Source: JAFGRR01 sp964563855
Lineage (GTDB): Bacteria > Planctomycetota > Phycisphaerae > UBA1845 > Fen-1342
Direction: 5' to 3'
Assembly (NCBI GenBank): GCA_964563855.1
Contig: CAZLYU010000024.1
Coordinates: 1 to 51,834, forward strand
DNA: 51,834 nt
The notes under the pieces are model-generated. The model saw only the letters and a list, made by a program, of their open reading frames with translations. It was not told the DNA's origin and ran no database searches. This document shows, piece after piece, positions 24,538 through 33,409 of this stretch. Positions within the stretch are counted from its first letter, which is position 1, and the number at the start of each line of letters is the position of its first letter. Position numbers and translations under genes: made by a program.

Positions 24538-25380
24538 TTGGCTAGCGACGCCGCCCCCAAGCTCGACTCACAGGACGTGTTAAACGCGACGGTCGTCGAG
24601 CGCGATGACCTTAACGACTATCTCAGTGTCGTCCGCATTCAGCGCGACGACGGCTTGCCCGCCGAGTTCAAACCCGGGCAGTTTGCCACGCTCGGCCTCC
24701 CTCGCGCCCCCAATCGGCGTGAAATCGAGTTGATGCGGCAATACGGCAAGGAGGCCAAGACCCGCCTCGTTCGCCGGGCGTATTCCATCGCATCCGACCC
24801 GCGCGAGCGCGATCACATCGAGCTGTTCGTCATCCTCGTCGAGCAGGGAAAGCTCACCCCGCAGATGTGGGGCATGCAACGCGGCGCCCGAATCTGGATG
24901 AGCGACGAGTTCAAAGGCGAGTTCACCCTTGACGTCGTGCCCCCCGCCAAAGACTTGGTCATGATCTCCACCGGCACCGGGCTCGCCCCCTATATCTCCA
25001 TGTATCGCGCCTTCCGCAACACCAACCGCTGGCGGCGCTTCGTGGTGATCAACGGCGTGCGACACGTGCAAGACCTGGGCTATCGCAAAGAGTTGGAGCA
25101 GTGGGCCGCCGAAGACCCCACGCTCACCTACATCCCGACCGTTTCACGCGCCGCCGAAAGCGACCAGTGGGCCGGCTTTCACGGCCGTATCACGCCCGTG
25201 CTCGAAGCTGACCGCTACGAACAGCTCGTCGGCGCCCCGCTCTCCCCCGAGACGTGTCACGTGTTTTTGTGCGGCAATCCAGCGATGATCGACGAAACCG
25301 AAGCGCTCCTCGTCACCCGCGGCTTCACCGTGCATACGCACGACCAGCCCGGCAATGTGCACTTCGAACGCTATTGGTAG
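24538..25380 (+). CDS. fpr: Ferredoxin--NADP reductase
   Basis: A 280-residue FAD-dependent oxidoreductase that moves electrons between NADPH and ferredoxin or flavodoxin. The FAD site is RRAYSIASDP (RxYS motif) and the NADP site is MISTGTGLAPYISM and VFLCGNPAMID. The C-terminus HFERYW is the typical end of bacterial subclass I enzymes. AGGAG at 24525-24529 is 8 bases before a TTG at 24538 (product starts MASDAAPK), a better spacing than the GTG at 24532, only 2 bases away. It stands alone with a 220-base upstream region. Confidence 0.93.
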   Translation: MASDAAPKLDSQDVLNATVVERDDLNDYLSVVRIQRDDGLPAEFKPGQFATLGLPRAPNRREIELMRQYGKEAKTRLVRRAYSIASDPRERDHIELFVILVEQGKLTPQMWGMQRGARIWMSDEFKGEFTLDVVPPAKDLVMISTGTGLAPYISMYRAFRNTNRWRRFVVINGVRHVQDLGYRKELEQWAAEDPTLTYIPTVSRAAESDQWAGFHGRITPVLEADRYEQLVGAPLSPETCHVFLCGNPAMIDETEALLVTRGFTVHTHDQPGNVHFERYW

Positions 25381-25384
25381 AGCT

Positions 25385-26362
25385 TCAGCGCGAGGAGATT
25401 TGGGCGGCCACGAACGCCGCGAGACTGTTGCCCGCCGGAGAGCCGCCGCTCGGATTCGCAGCCGTCTGAACACGCACCCCCTCGCCTGTCGAGCGCGATT
25501 GCTTGGCGGCGTACATGGCGGCGTCAGCCGCTTCAAGCAGTTTTTGCGCCGACCAGCCCACCCGCCACTGCGCGACCCCGAGGCTCGCGCCGATCCCCCG
25601 ATCCTCTGTGTCCGCCAGCGTCGCCCCAATACGATGCGCAACCTGCACCGCTCCGGTGAGCTCGGTTGACGGCAGCACCACCGCAAACTCGTCGCCGCCA
25701 CGCCGCGCCCCGGCGTCGAAGCGCCGCAGGTTCGAGTGAATCGCGTCGGCGAGGCGGCGTAAGACCTGGTCGCCGACCGCGTGGCCCCGCTGGTCGTTGA
25801 TCTGCTTAAGCCGATCGAGATCGATCATGATGACCGAGAGCGGCGCCCCATACCGCGCCGCCCGTCGTACTTCGCGTTCCAGCGTCTCGATCAGCCAGCG
25901 AAAGTTGAACAGCCCCGTCAGCGCGTCGCGCCGCGCGTCGCGCGTCGCGGCTTCATAGCGGGCGGCGTGCGTCATGGCCCGGCCCAGAAACGCGCCGAGG
26001 GCCGCCAGTTCGTCGGTTGCGGGCTGCTCATGCCGCGCGAACGCGAGCTGCAGCGCACCGCGACATTCTTGCTCGTCGTGCAGCGGCAGCGTCCAGACCA
26101 CGCCGTCGGCGGTGGAGGTCGCCTCGGTCGCCCGCGCCCTCGTCGCGATCACGACCGGCGAAGACTGGTCGTCAGCGGCGATGGTGAGCGGCGTGGAAAC
26201 CGACGCACTGCTCGCCAGCAATCGAAACTGTTTCGATTCGACTTCAAAAGTGTAAAGGGTTGCGCAGCGGCAACGCAGCCGCAGCGGCAGCCACTCGACG
26301 CACCGTCGTGCGAGCTCCGGCGTCTCCAAAACCTGTAAATCAGCGATCCATTCCGGCAGCAC
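25385..26362 (-). CDS. GAF-like/GGDEF diguanylate cyclase
   Basis: A 325-residue cyclic-di-GMP synthase. Residues about 30-165 look like a GAF-type sensor domain (CATLYTFEVESKQFRLLAS, RGALQLAFARHEQPATDELA). The cyclase domain has DALTGLFNFRWLIETLEREV, IDLDRLKQINDQRGHAVGDQ and the active-site GGDEF at residues about 222-226. RRFD five residues before it is an intact RxxD product-inhibition site. GTG 26362 has GAGG 6 bases upstream; a TTG at 26434 is an alternative that adds a basic extension. No membrane helix is seen in the chosen form, so it is cytoplasmic. It could link metabolism to motility or pilus genes elsewhere in the window. Confidence 0.9.
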   Translation of the reverse strand: MLPEWIADLQVLETPELARRCVEWLPLRLRCRCATLYTFEVESKQFRLLASSASVSTPLTIAADDQSSPVVIATRARATEATSTADGVVWTLPLHDEQECRGALQLAFARHEQPATDELAALGAFLGRAMTHAARYEAATRDARRDALTGLFNFRWLIETLEREVRRAARYGAPLSVIMIDLDRLKQINDQRGHAVGDQVLRRLADAIHSNLRRFDAGARRGGDEFAVVLPSTELTGAVQVAHRIGATLADTEDRGIGASLGVAQWRVGWSAQKLLEAADAAMYAAKQSRSTGEGVRVQTAANPSGGSPAGNSLAAFVAAQISSR

Positions 26363-26593
26363 GTTGCGCCTCAATCGCGAACCGGCGCGTCGCCTCGGCG
26401 GTTGCGCCAGCGTCAGAAGGCCGCGACCACGCAAGTGCGGCGACCGCTGACACCGTGAGGCCTATCGGCAAACGATGCGGATCCGCTAAAGGCGACAGGG
26501 TCCGCGCAAAAATGACGCCAACGGGCATCAGCTTCCGCAGGCCGATCGACCGATAGAAAGCAGCAAGCGGTTGTCGAGACGGTCAAACGCGGA

Positions 26594-28960
26594 TTGCAGC
26601 CGCGCCAACGGGATGTCACGCTCGTGCTGACTGCGTTACGAAACATCCTGGCTCAGCGCTGGCAGATCCCGCTGGCGTTCGTCGCCGCCGCAGCCTTCGT
26701 CGTATCGCTCAGCGTACTCCGCCCGCCTTCCATCGCCGCAGACTTCGACCAGCACATGGCCGACGTCATGTTGCTGGCCCAACGCGGCCAGTACACGAGT
26801 GCGGCGGACGCGGCGTCCAACCTGCTGAACGTTGAACCCGCGCTTCCCGAAGCCCAGCGCGCGCAACTCCACCACTTCCTCGCGGAACTGATTTACAAGC
26901 GCGAACGTCAACTTCGACAGCGCAGCCAAGACAATCTCAAACTGCTGCTCGAACACCGCCGCGCCGCGCGCGAGTTGGGCTGGGGCGATTCAGCCAAAAC
27001 CTTTTTGCATGAGGCCGACGCCCGCGACTGGCTCGGCGAAGACATCAGCGCGATCCATGCCTACGAAGCCGCGCTCGAACATGATCTGGCCGGGCCCGAG
27101 CGACGCCGCGCTCTGCGCGAATTGGTTGTCTTGCTCGATGGGCGCGCAGAGCGCGAAGAACAGCGCCGCCAATATCTCTACGCGCTCCTCGCAGACGAAG
27201 GTGTCGAGCCGGCGTATCACTGGTGGGCGTTGCAACGGGCCGTGGTCGAAGCACTTGACGACGGGAAAGCGAAGCTCGCCGCGGGCTTGCTGGACCGCTT
27301 TCTGGCGCCGCTCGATCACGAGCGCACGCGCGGGTACGCGGAATGGCTGCGGGCGCTGCTCCTCGTGGAGCAGGGACGCATCGACGAAGCCGCCGCCGTC
27401 TTGACGTGGATCGAAACCTGGCTCGATCAGCGGCCGACGCCCCTCAACGATCTCGGCGAGTTCACCAATCTTGCAGCACTCAACGCGTGGCTGCGCGGCC
27501 GACTCGAGCAGCGCGACTTTCGGCCGCAACGTGCGCTGCTGGCGTACGACCGGGCGTTAGCCGCACACCCGGATGACAATCTGTTCATCGACACCATGGT
27601 GGGGCGGGCTCAGGCGCTGGCGACGTTGCAGCGCCACGATGCCGCCCAGAACGCCTTCCGCGCCGCAGCCCGTCGCATCGTCTGGAGCGACGGCGCGCAG
27701 CGTCGCAGCGCCGGTCGCCTGATGGCCGCGCTGCGCACCCTCTTCGCAGAACGCGTCGACGGCCCCGACGTATCCGCCGCAGCGGCGTACCTGAGCCTGG
27801 CGCTCGAGCTCACTCCAGAAGACCACGTCGCCGATCGACTCGAGCTGAACGCCGCACTCGGCGACGCGTACGCGCGCATCGCCTCAGAGGGCGGTGATCG
27901 CACCGTTCAGAACTGGCGCCGCGCGGGGCAGTACTTCGAGCAAGCCGCCACGCTCTCAACCCTCGGCGCCGACGAGCAACTCGATCTGCAGTGGCGATCA
28001 GGCGAGAGCTATCGCCAAGGCGGCTGGCTCTCTGACGCGCGTCGACTCTACGAAGCGTTCCTACACCGCGCCGCGACCGACCCACGCTCGGCCCGCGCCA
28101 TGCTGCACGTGGGCGAGACGTACGAACGTACGGGCGAGTTGGAGGAGGCGATCGCGCATTACAAGCGATTGATCGACGCCTATCCCGCCGTCGAAGAGGC
28201 GTCTCGGGCTCGTCTCTACGTCGCCGATTCGCTGGTCGCGAAGGGGGCCGACCACTACGACGAGGCCGCGCGCGCGCTGCAAGACATTCTCGACGGCGCG
28301 TACGCCGATCCGTCGGCGGCGGTCTATCGCGACGCGATGCTCCATTATTGCCACCTGCTGCATCAACAGGGGCGCTTTGCCGACGCGATTCGCTATCTCG
28401 AGATGTACCGCGAGTTGTATCCGGTGGACGCGGGCGGCGCGCCGGTGGTCTTCCTGCTCGCCGACACGTTTCGCCGCAGTGCGCAAGAATTGCAGGTAAA
28501 AGTGGGCGGCCCCGTTCTCGCTCCCGAAGCCGTCACGCGGCTCGAGCAGGCGATCGATCTGTACGACCATTTTCTCGATCTCGTCCAGGAAGCGGCCGAC
28601 CAAAACGCGACGCTTTCGACCTATCAGCGACTCGCGTTTTTCGCCCGCGGCGACTGCTTATTCAAGCTGAATCAGCCCGAAACGCTGCGCGAAGCCATCA
28701 AGACCTACCAGCGCGCCGCCGTCCAATATGAGATGCAGCCCGCCGCCCTCTCCGCGCAGGTTCAGATCGCCAACTGCTATCTGCGCCTCGGCGAAGTGTG
28801 GGAAGCCGCCCGCGCGATCGAACGCGCTCGCTGGCTACTTCGCAACATTCCGGACGCGGCTTTTGCCGATCTTGCGGAAGGTGGATCGCGCGAAAGTTGG
28901 CGGACCTATCTCGACGCCGCCGCCGCCACGCATCTGTTTCGCACAGCGAGTGGCGCCTAG
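26594..28960 (+). CDS. Large membrane-anchored TPR-repeat protein
   Basis: A 788-residue protein with one N-terminal membrane helix (WQIPLAFVAAAAFVVSLSVL) and then tetratricopeptide-type helical repeats to the end, for example PRSARAMLHVGETYERTGEL and AIAHYKRLIDAYPAVEEASR. Most of it should lie in the periplasm as a protein-protein scaffold. The exact start is uncertain: TTG 26594 gives the longest form, GTG 26624 (VLTALRNILA) is equally credible, and neither has a strong Shine-Dalgarno. It lies 26 bases upstream of the flagellar FlgN-like gene on the same strand and may be transcribed with it, but a flagellar role is not shown. Confidence 0.75.
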   Translation: MQPRQRDVTLVLTALRNILAQRWQIPLAFVAAAAFVVSLSVLRPPSIAADFDQHMADVMLLAQRGQYTSAADAASNLLNVEPALPEAQRAQLHHFLAELIYKRERQLRQRSQDNLKLLLEHRRAARELGWGDSAKTFLHEADARDWLGEDISAIHAYEAALEHDLAGPERRRALRELVVLLDGRAEREEQRRQYLYALLADEGVEPAYHWWALQRAVVEALDDGKAKLAAGLLDRFLAPLDHERTRGYAEWLRALLLVEQGRIDEAAAVLTWIETWLDQRPTPLNDLGEFTNLAALNAWLRGRLEQRDFRPQRALLAYDRALAAHPDDNLFIDTMVGRAQALATLQRHDAAQNAFRAAARRIVWSDGAQRRSAGRLMAALRTLFAERVDGPDVSAAAAYLSLALELTPEDHVADRLELNAALGDAYARIASEGGDRTVQNWRRAGQYFEQAATLSTLGADEQLDLQWRSGESYRQGGWLSDARRLYEAFLHRAATDPRSARAMLHVGETYERTGELEEAIAHYKRLIDAYPAVEEASRARLYVADSLVAKGADHYDEAARALQDILDGAYADPSAAVYRDAMLHYCHLLHQQGRFADAIRYLEMYRELYPVDAGGAPVVFLLADTFRRSAQELQVKVGGPVLAPEAVTRLEQAIDLYDHFLDLVQEAADQNATLSTYQRLAFFARGDCLFKLNQPETLREAIKTYQRAAVQYEMQPAALSAQVQIANCYLRLGEVWEAARAIERARWLLRNIPDAAFADLAEGGSRESWRTYLDAAAATHLFRTASGA

Positions 28961-28986
28961 GCCCATGGTTGAGCCGGAGAACATCG

Positions 28987-29436
28987 ATGACGCTACCTGA
29001 TCCCGTCGCTGACCGCCTCATCGTCTTGCTCACCCAGCAGCGCGATCTCTATCGCGAGTTGGAGGGGCTCGCCAAACGTCAGCGCGAGCTCATTAGCGGA
29101 CAACGTCCCGAGCGGCTCATCGACGTGCTGCGCGAGCGACAGGGGCTCGTCGGGCGTCTCGCTCAGCTCAACGTCGAACTGGCGCCGTACCGTCGCGACT
29201 GGTCGACCGCATGCGATCATCTGTCGCCCGCCGCACGCCAGGAAGCGCAAGACCTGCTCGACGAGATCAACCGGCTGCTGCGCGTCATTCTCGATACCGA
29301 TCGCGAAGACTCGAGCTTGCTCGCCGCCCGCAAGGCGGCTGCCGGCGCCGAACTGCGAACCATGGGTTCGTCGCAGGCCGCCGCGCAAGCCTACGCCAAG
29401 CAGCGCAAAACCGCGCACAGCGACTCCAATTCATGA
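28987..29436 (+). CDS. FlgN-like flagellar export chaperone
   Basis: A 149-residue helical protein. PVADRLIVLLTQQRDLYREL, EGLAKRQRELISGQRPERLI and DVLRERQGLVGRLAQLNVEL give the long antiparallel helices and the pattern 'L..L...K..LI..L..L' of the FlgN family, chaperones for hook-filament junction proteins FlgK and FlgL. The ATG at 28987 has GGAGA 7 bases upstream; the frame is open well upstream but not coding-like. Its stop overlaps the next start (ATGA). Its place just before the kinase/activator pair and flgBC-fliE supports the call; without the context, sequence alone would be suggestive. Confidence 0.7.
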   Translation: MTLPDPVADRLIVLLTQQRDLYRELEGLAKRQRELISGQRPERLIDVLRERQGLVGRLAQLNVELAPYRRDWSTACDHLSPAARQEAQDLLDEINRLLRVILDTDREDSSLLAARKAAAGAELRTMGSSQAAAQAYAKQRKTAHSDSNS

Positions 29437-30329
29437 AGACCGACGCGCCAGATAAGTTGACGACCACCGACTCGCCGGCGTCAGACGCACTCGCGGGCAT
29501 CCTGCAAGACTACATGCAGGTCACGCAGCGCCTGCAGGACACGCACGACGTGCTGCAACGCGAAGTCGTGCGGCTCCGCGAAGAGCTCGCCAGCAAAGAC
29601 CGCGAGCTCGAACGCCGACGCCGTCTCGCCGCCCTGGGCGAACTCGCCGCCGGCGTCGCCCACGAAGTCCGCAACCCACTCGGCGCCATCCAGCTTTGCA
29701 GTCAGCTCCTCCGCAGCGAACTCGCCCGCGAAGACATCGACGCCGCCCTCAACCTGATCGCCAAGATCGAGACCGGCGTTTCCGCAATCGACGGCGTCGT
29801 TCGCGACACGCTCGCCCTCGCGCCGCGCGACGGAAAAACGGCCCAGTGCGTGCTCACCGAAATCGTGCAGCGATCGGTCGACATGTGTGCCGGCGTGCTC
29901 GCGCAACGGGGCGTCTCCGTCGAACTGTCGCTTGACGAGACCATCGCGGTCGCCGGTCATCCCGACGGCCTCCAACGCGTCATCGTCAACCTGATCAGCA
30001 ACGCCGCCGACGCTTCACCCCGCGGGGCGGCGATCGAGGTGACCGTCGCCTCCGAGACGGAGGGGGCGGCGCTGGTGCGCGTGAGCGACCGCGGCGTCGG
30101 ACTGAGCGACGAGGTGATCGATCGCATTTTCGATCCGTTCTTCACCACCAAAGACCATGGCACCGGATTGGGCCTCACCATCGCCCACCGGTTGGTAGAG
30201 GCGCACGGCGGGCAGTTGGCCGCCAACAGCCGCCCAGGCGGCGGCGCCGAATTCACTGTCACGCTTCCGGCCGAAGCCCCCCGCAAGCGGGCGCGGCCTT
30301 CGAGGCGGAAGGGACTTTCAGCGGCATAA
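29433..30329 (+). CDS. Soluble histidine kinase (FlrB/FleS-like) of the flagellar cluster
   Basis: A 298-residue sensor kinase. A short helical N-terminus leads to the HisKA phospho-acceptor VAHEVRNPLGAIQL (His77) and a HATPase domain with the N-box VNLISNAADA, DRGVGLS and GTGLGLTIAHRLVEAHGG. There is no membrane helix, so it probably reads an internal cue such as flagellar assembly state, as FlrB and FleS do. It starts at ATG 29433 overlapping the FlgN-like stop by 4 bases, and the response regulator begins 21 bases downstream. Confidence 0.9.
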   Translation: MKTDAPDKLTTTDSPASDALAGILQDYMQVTQRLQDTHDVLQREVVRLREELASKDRELERRRRLAALGELAAGVAHEVRNPLGAIQLCSQLLRSELAREDIDAALNLIAKIETGVSAIDGVVRDTLALAPRDGKTAQCVLTEIVQRSVDMCAGVLAQRGVSVELSLDETIAVAGHPDGLQRVIVNLISNAADASPRGAAIEVTVASETEGAALVRVSDRGVGLSDEVIDRIFDPFFTTKDHGTGLGLTIAHRLVEAHGGQLAANSRPGGGAEFTVTLPAEAPRKRARPSRRKGLSAA

Positions 30330-30350
30330 GCGTTTGAGAAGGGAGTCGAG

Positions 30351-31754
30351 ATGGCTTGTGTGTGCGTAGTAGATGACCAGGCGCTCATGCGCGAATCGGT
30401 GCAGCAGACGCTGATCGGGCAAGAGCATCAGGTGTTTGCGTTCGAGAACGCTCAGGATGCGTTGACCAGCATCAAGCAGCGCTCGTTCGACGTCGTTCTC
30501 ACCGATCTACGCCTTCCCGGCATGGACGGTGTGGCCCTGCTGCGCGAAATGCGCCGCCTCGGCATCGACACCCCCGTCGTGCTGATGACCGCCTTCGCGT
30601 CGGTCGCCACGGCGGTCGAAGCCATGAAGCTCGGCGCGTTCGATTACATCCAAAAGCCGTTCAACGCCGACGAACTCGCGATTCTCATCGAACGCGCCGT
30701 GCGCGATCGCGACCTCGTGCGCGACAACGAAGCCATGCGACGCACGCTCGAAGACATGGCCGGCAGCCGCGAGCTGGTCGGTCAGTCGTCGGCGATGCGG
30801 CCGCTCCTCGAAAAGATCCAACGCGTCGCGCAGAGCGCCGCGACCGTGCTCATCACCGGCGAAAGCGGAACCGGCAAGGAGCTCATCGCCCGCGCGATCC
30901 ACGCGGCGAGCCCCCGCGCGGATAAGCCGATGATGTGCGTCAATTGCGCCGCACTCTCCCCGACTCTGCTCGAGAGCGAGCTATTCGGCCACGAAAAGGG
31001 CTCCTTCACCGGCGCCGACCGCATGCGTAAGGGCCGCTTCGAACTTGCCGACGGCGGCACGCTGCTGCTCGACGAGGTTTCGGAGGTGCCGCCGCCGCTG
31101 CAGGCCAAGCTGCTCCGCGTCCTGCAGGAGCGCGAGTTCGAGCGGGTCGGCAGCTCGGTCACGCGGCGCGTCGACGTGCGCGTCATCGCGACCACCAACC
31201 GCGACCTGCGCGACTGGTCGGCCAAGGCCCGCTTCCGCGCCGACCTCTACTACCGCCTCAGCGTGCTGCCCGTCGAGGCCCCGCCGCTGCGTGATCGCAA
31301 AGACGACATTCCACTGCTGCTCGACCACTTCGTCGCCCGCATCTGCGAGCGCGAAGGTCGGGCTCGGCCGCGTTTCACCCGTGAGGCGCTGCTGCTGCTT
31401 GGCGAATACGACTGGCCCGGAAACGTCCGCGAGTTGCAGAACATGGCCGAGCGCGTCTGCGTGCTCGAGGCCGGCCGCGAAGTCGGGCCCGACGTCGTCG
31501 CGCCGCTGCTCGCCGGTCCGATCAAGACGGCGTCGGCCCCGGCCGCGCAGGTCGAGTATCGCGACGGCGCCATCCTCGACGACGCCGAACGCGACCTGAT
31601 CCTGCGAACGCTCAAGCGGTTCAACGGGCATCGCGAAAAGACCGCCCGCGCGCTGGGCATCGGCCTGCGTACGCTGGGTCTCAAGCTCAAGAAGTGGCGC
31701 GAGGAAGGCACACTGCCCGACTTCGCCGATCGACGCTCGCTCGTGGGCGTCTAG
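30351..31754 (+). CDS. NtrC-type sigma-54 response regulator (FlrC/FleR-like)
   Basis: A 467-residue enhancer-binding activator. The receiver domain has the acidic pocket D8-D9, phospho-acceptor D52 (VLTDLRLPG), T80 and K102. The AAA+ domain has Walker A GESGTGKE (170-177), the sigma-54 contact loop as GSFTGA (217-222; GAFTGA is most common), Walker B LLLDEVSE (D241) and the arginine-rich sensor segment. A Fis-type helix-turn-helix closes the protein (REKTARALGIGLRTLGLKLK). Together with the upstream kinase and the flgB, flgC and fliE genes just downstream, it should activate middle flagellar genes via sigma-54. GAAGGGAG precedes the ATG at 30351. Confidence 0.95.
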   Translation: MACVCVVDDQALMRESVQQTLIGQEHQVFAFENAQDALTSIKQRSFDVVLTDLRLPGMDGVALLREMRRLGIDTPVVLMTAFASVATAVEAMKLGAFDYIQKPFNADELAILIERAVRDRDLVRDNEAMRRTLEDMAGSRELVGQSSAMRPLLEKIQRVAQSAATVLITGESGTGKELIARAIHAASPRADKPMMCVNCAALSPTLLESELFGHEKGSFTGADRMRKGRFELADGGTLLLDEVSEVPPPLQAKLLRVLQEREFERVGSSVTRRVDVRVIATTNRDLRDWSAKARFRADLYYRLSVLPVEAPPLRDRKDDIPLLLDHFVARICEREGRARPRFTREALLLLGEYDWPGNVRELQNMAERVCVLEAGREVGPDVVAPLLAGPIKTASAPAAQVEYRDGAILDDAERDLILRTLKRFNGHREKTARALGIGLRTLGLKLKKWREEGTLPDFADRRSLVGV

Positions 31755-31856
31755 CGCACAGGAACTACCGAACCCGGCGGATTGGATAGGGGGCTGCGAG
31801 CCTCGGCCCGCAGCGCCCCGCCGAACGCGAGACGGACTTGTTGGACGACTGGAAAC

Positions 31857-32300
31857 GTGGATAGCTGGATTGATCGCATCCTGGCTTCGCGCACGACCCG
31901 CGCGGTCGAGCTCGCGACGCAGTTCACCGAGCAGCGCCACCGCGTGCTCTCGGAGAACGTCGCGAACATCGATACGCCCGACTACCACACCCAGCGTCTC
32001 GATCCCGACGCGTTCCGCCAATCGCTGCGCGAGGCGCTCGATGCGTCTCGACACGATCGTTGGCAGCGCGTCGAACTGCGCCGCAACCCGCAGTTCATGC
32101 ACAACGCGCACGGCCAACTGCGCGTCGACCCCGACGTCGAGCCGGCGCAAAACAAACTGTTCCACGACGGAACCAACGCCCGACTCGAACAACTCATGAC
32201 CAGCGCCGCCGAGAACGCATTGCACCACCAACTGGCGCTCAACTTGCTGAAGTCCCGTTACAACCGAATGATGTCCGCGATCCGAGGGCGTAACGGATGA
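31857..32300 (+). CDS. flgB: Flagellar basal-body rod protein FlgB
   Basis: A 147-residue proximal rod protein, exported by the flagellar type III system. The family pattern is clear: the N-terminal helix ending LSENVANIDTPDYHTQRLDP, the middle LRVDPDVEPAQNKLFHDGTN (the ANVDIEGE-like region) and the C-terminal LALNLLKSRYNRMMSAIRGR. I chose GTG 31857 (VDSWIDRIL), as the upstream open frame lacks a start with a ribosome site. It overlaps flgC by 4 bases. It lies 102 bases after the regulator; no clear sigma-54 box (GG-N10-GC) was seen in that gap. Confidence 0.95.
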   Translation: MDSWIDRILASRTTRAVELATQFTEQRHRVLSENVANIDTPDYHTQRLDPDAFRQSLREALDASRHDRWQRVELRRNPQFMHNAHGQLRVDPDVEPAQNKLFHDGTNARLEQLMTSAAENALHHQLALNLLKSRYNRMMSAIRGRNG

Positions 32301-32695
32301 TGAAGACCTTTGATATCAGCACGTCGGCGCTGGTCGCGCAACGCACGCGCATGGACGTGATCGCCGGCAACATCGCCAACGCGTTCACGACGCGTCAGGC
32401 CGACGGAACCCCGACGCCGTATCGCCGTCGCTTTGTCGAGTTCATGACGGGCGACGGGCAGGGCGGCGCCGGCGTACACGTGCGTTCAGTCGAATTCGAT
32501 CCGTCGGAATTCAAACTCAAGCATCAGCCCGGCCATCCGCAGGCCAACTCCGCCGGTTACGTGCAAATGCCGAACGTCAGCATCTCGCTCGAGATGGTCG
32601 ACGCGATGACCGCCGGACGCGCCTACGAAGCGAACCTCGCCATGCTCGACCACTCGAAACACATGGCGCGGCGCGCGATCGAGCTGTTCGCCTAA
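32297..32695 (+). CDS. flgC: Flagellar basal-body rod protein FlgC
   Basis: A 132-residue rod subunit with the flagellar rod signature ALVAQRTRMDVIAGNIANAF and the C-terminal helix SLEMVDAMTAGRAYEANLAM. The central YVQMPNVS block is the hallmark of FlgC. It starts in the ATGATG at the end of flgB, pointing to translational coupling. fliE follows after 52 bases. Confidence 0.96.
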   Translation: MMKTFDISTSALVAQRTRMDVIAGNIANAFTTRQADGTPTPYRRRFVEFMTGDGQGGAGVHVRSVEFDPSEFKLKHQPGHPQANSAGYVQMPNVSISLEMVDAMTAGRAYEANLAMLDHSKHMARRAIELFA

Positions 32696-32747
32696 GGAGC
32701 AAATGCCTTGCCCGGCCGCTGCGCGACAGTCGAGGGAGTGAAGCACG

Positions 32748-33053
32748 ATGGTTGACCCGATCGGTGTCGGCGCCGCGCAACGCGCTGGAGCGCCGCAAAC
32801 CCCACAAGTCGGCCAAACCGGCGCCGCCGGCGCCGACCAGTTCGCCGACGCCCTGCGCCAGCAGCTCGAGCAAGTCAGTCAGATGCAGGAAGAGGCCAAC
32901 TCGCAAGTGCAGCGCCTGCTCACCGGCGAGTTGCAAAGCCCGAGCGAGGTGTTCACCGCCGCCCGCAAAGCCGAGGTCGCGTTCTCGTTGCTGATGGAAG
33001 TGCGCAACAAGATGGTCGACGCCTACAACCAGTTGCGCGAAGTTCGCGTATAG
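32748..33053 (+). CDS. fliE: Flagellar hook-basal body protein FliE
   Basis: A 101-residue adaptor between the MS ring and the rod. The C-terminal two-thirds match the family: the helix ADQFADALRQQLEQVSQMQE, then GELQSPSEVFTAARKAEVAF and SLLMEVRNKMVDAYNQLREV. GGGAGTGAAG precedes the ATG at 32748. The cluster ends here; the next genes run on the other strand, so fliF and the rest of the flagellar export genes lie elsewhere. Confidence 0.95.
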   Translation: MVDPIGVGAAQRAGAPQTPQVGQTGAAGADQFADALRQQLEQVSQMQEEANSQVQRLLTGELQSPSEVFTAARKAEVAFSLLMEVRNKMVDAYNQLREVRV

Positions 33054-33084
33054 CGATTCGCCCCACCGAGGTCATGGCTGGCGG

Positions 33085-33372
33085 CTAGCTCCAGTCGTCG
33101 CGACGCAAACGCCACAAATCGTCGGCCAGCGGGCCCAGTTCGTCTTCCGGCTTGCGCGCTCCCACGCCCAGCCACTGGCAGAACTCGGCATACAGGATGT
33201 GCAGCACGTCGTCGCGGTTCTTGCACGGCCCCAGCTTCTGATACACGACTTCCGCGTCTTCGCGATAATCATCCTGCGGGCGTTCACCGCCCACCCGCGG
33301 CAGCGGATCGTGCTGCACGAGCAGCGCTTGGGTCTTGGCGACGAGCGCCTGGGTGGCCGGCGTGAGATTCAT
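33085..33372 (-). CDS. Small conserved-looking hypothetical protein
   Basis: 95 residues, no signal peptide. The mixed composition (DDYREDAEVVYQKLGPCKNR, DDVLHILYAEFCQWLGVGAR) looks like a folded helical protein rather than a chance frame, but I do not recognise the family; it loosely resembles small DUF1871-like proteins. The ATG at 33372 has no clear Shine-Dalgarno. It converges with fliE and lies 37 bases from the start side of nothing else; the next minus-strand gene ends at 33410 upstream of it. Confidence 0.55.
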   Translation of the reverse strand: MNLTPATQALVAKTQALLVQHDPLPRVGGERPQDDYREDAEVVYQKLGPCKNRDDVLHILYAEFCQWLGVGARKPEDELGPLADDLWRLRRDDWS

Positions 33373-33409
33373 GCTGATTACGAATAAGCGGCGATCGCTG
33401 GTGCGTCAA

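Noticed and set aside
31755..31856. Sigma-54 promoter upstream of flgB
   Set aside because: No GG-N10-GC element with TGGC and TTGC halves could be found in the gap.
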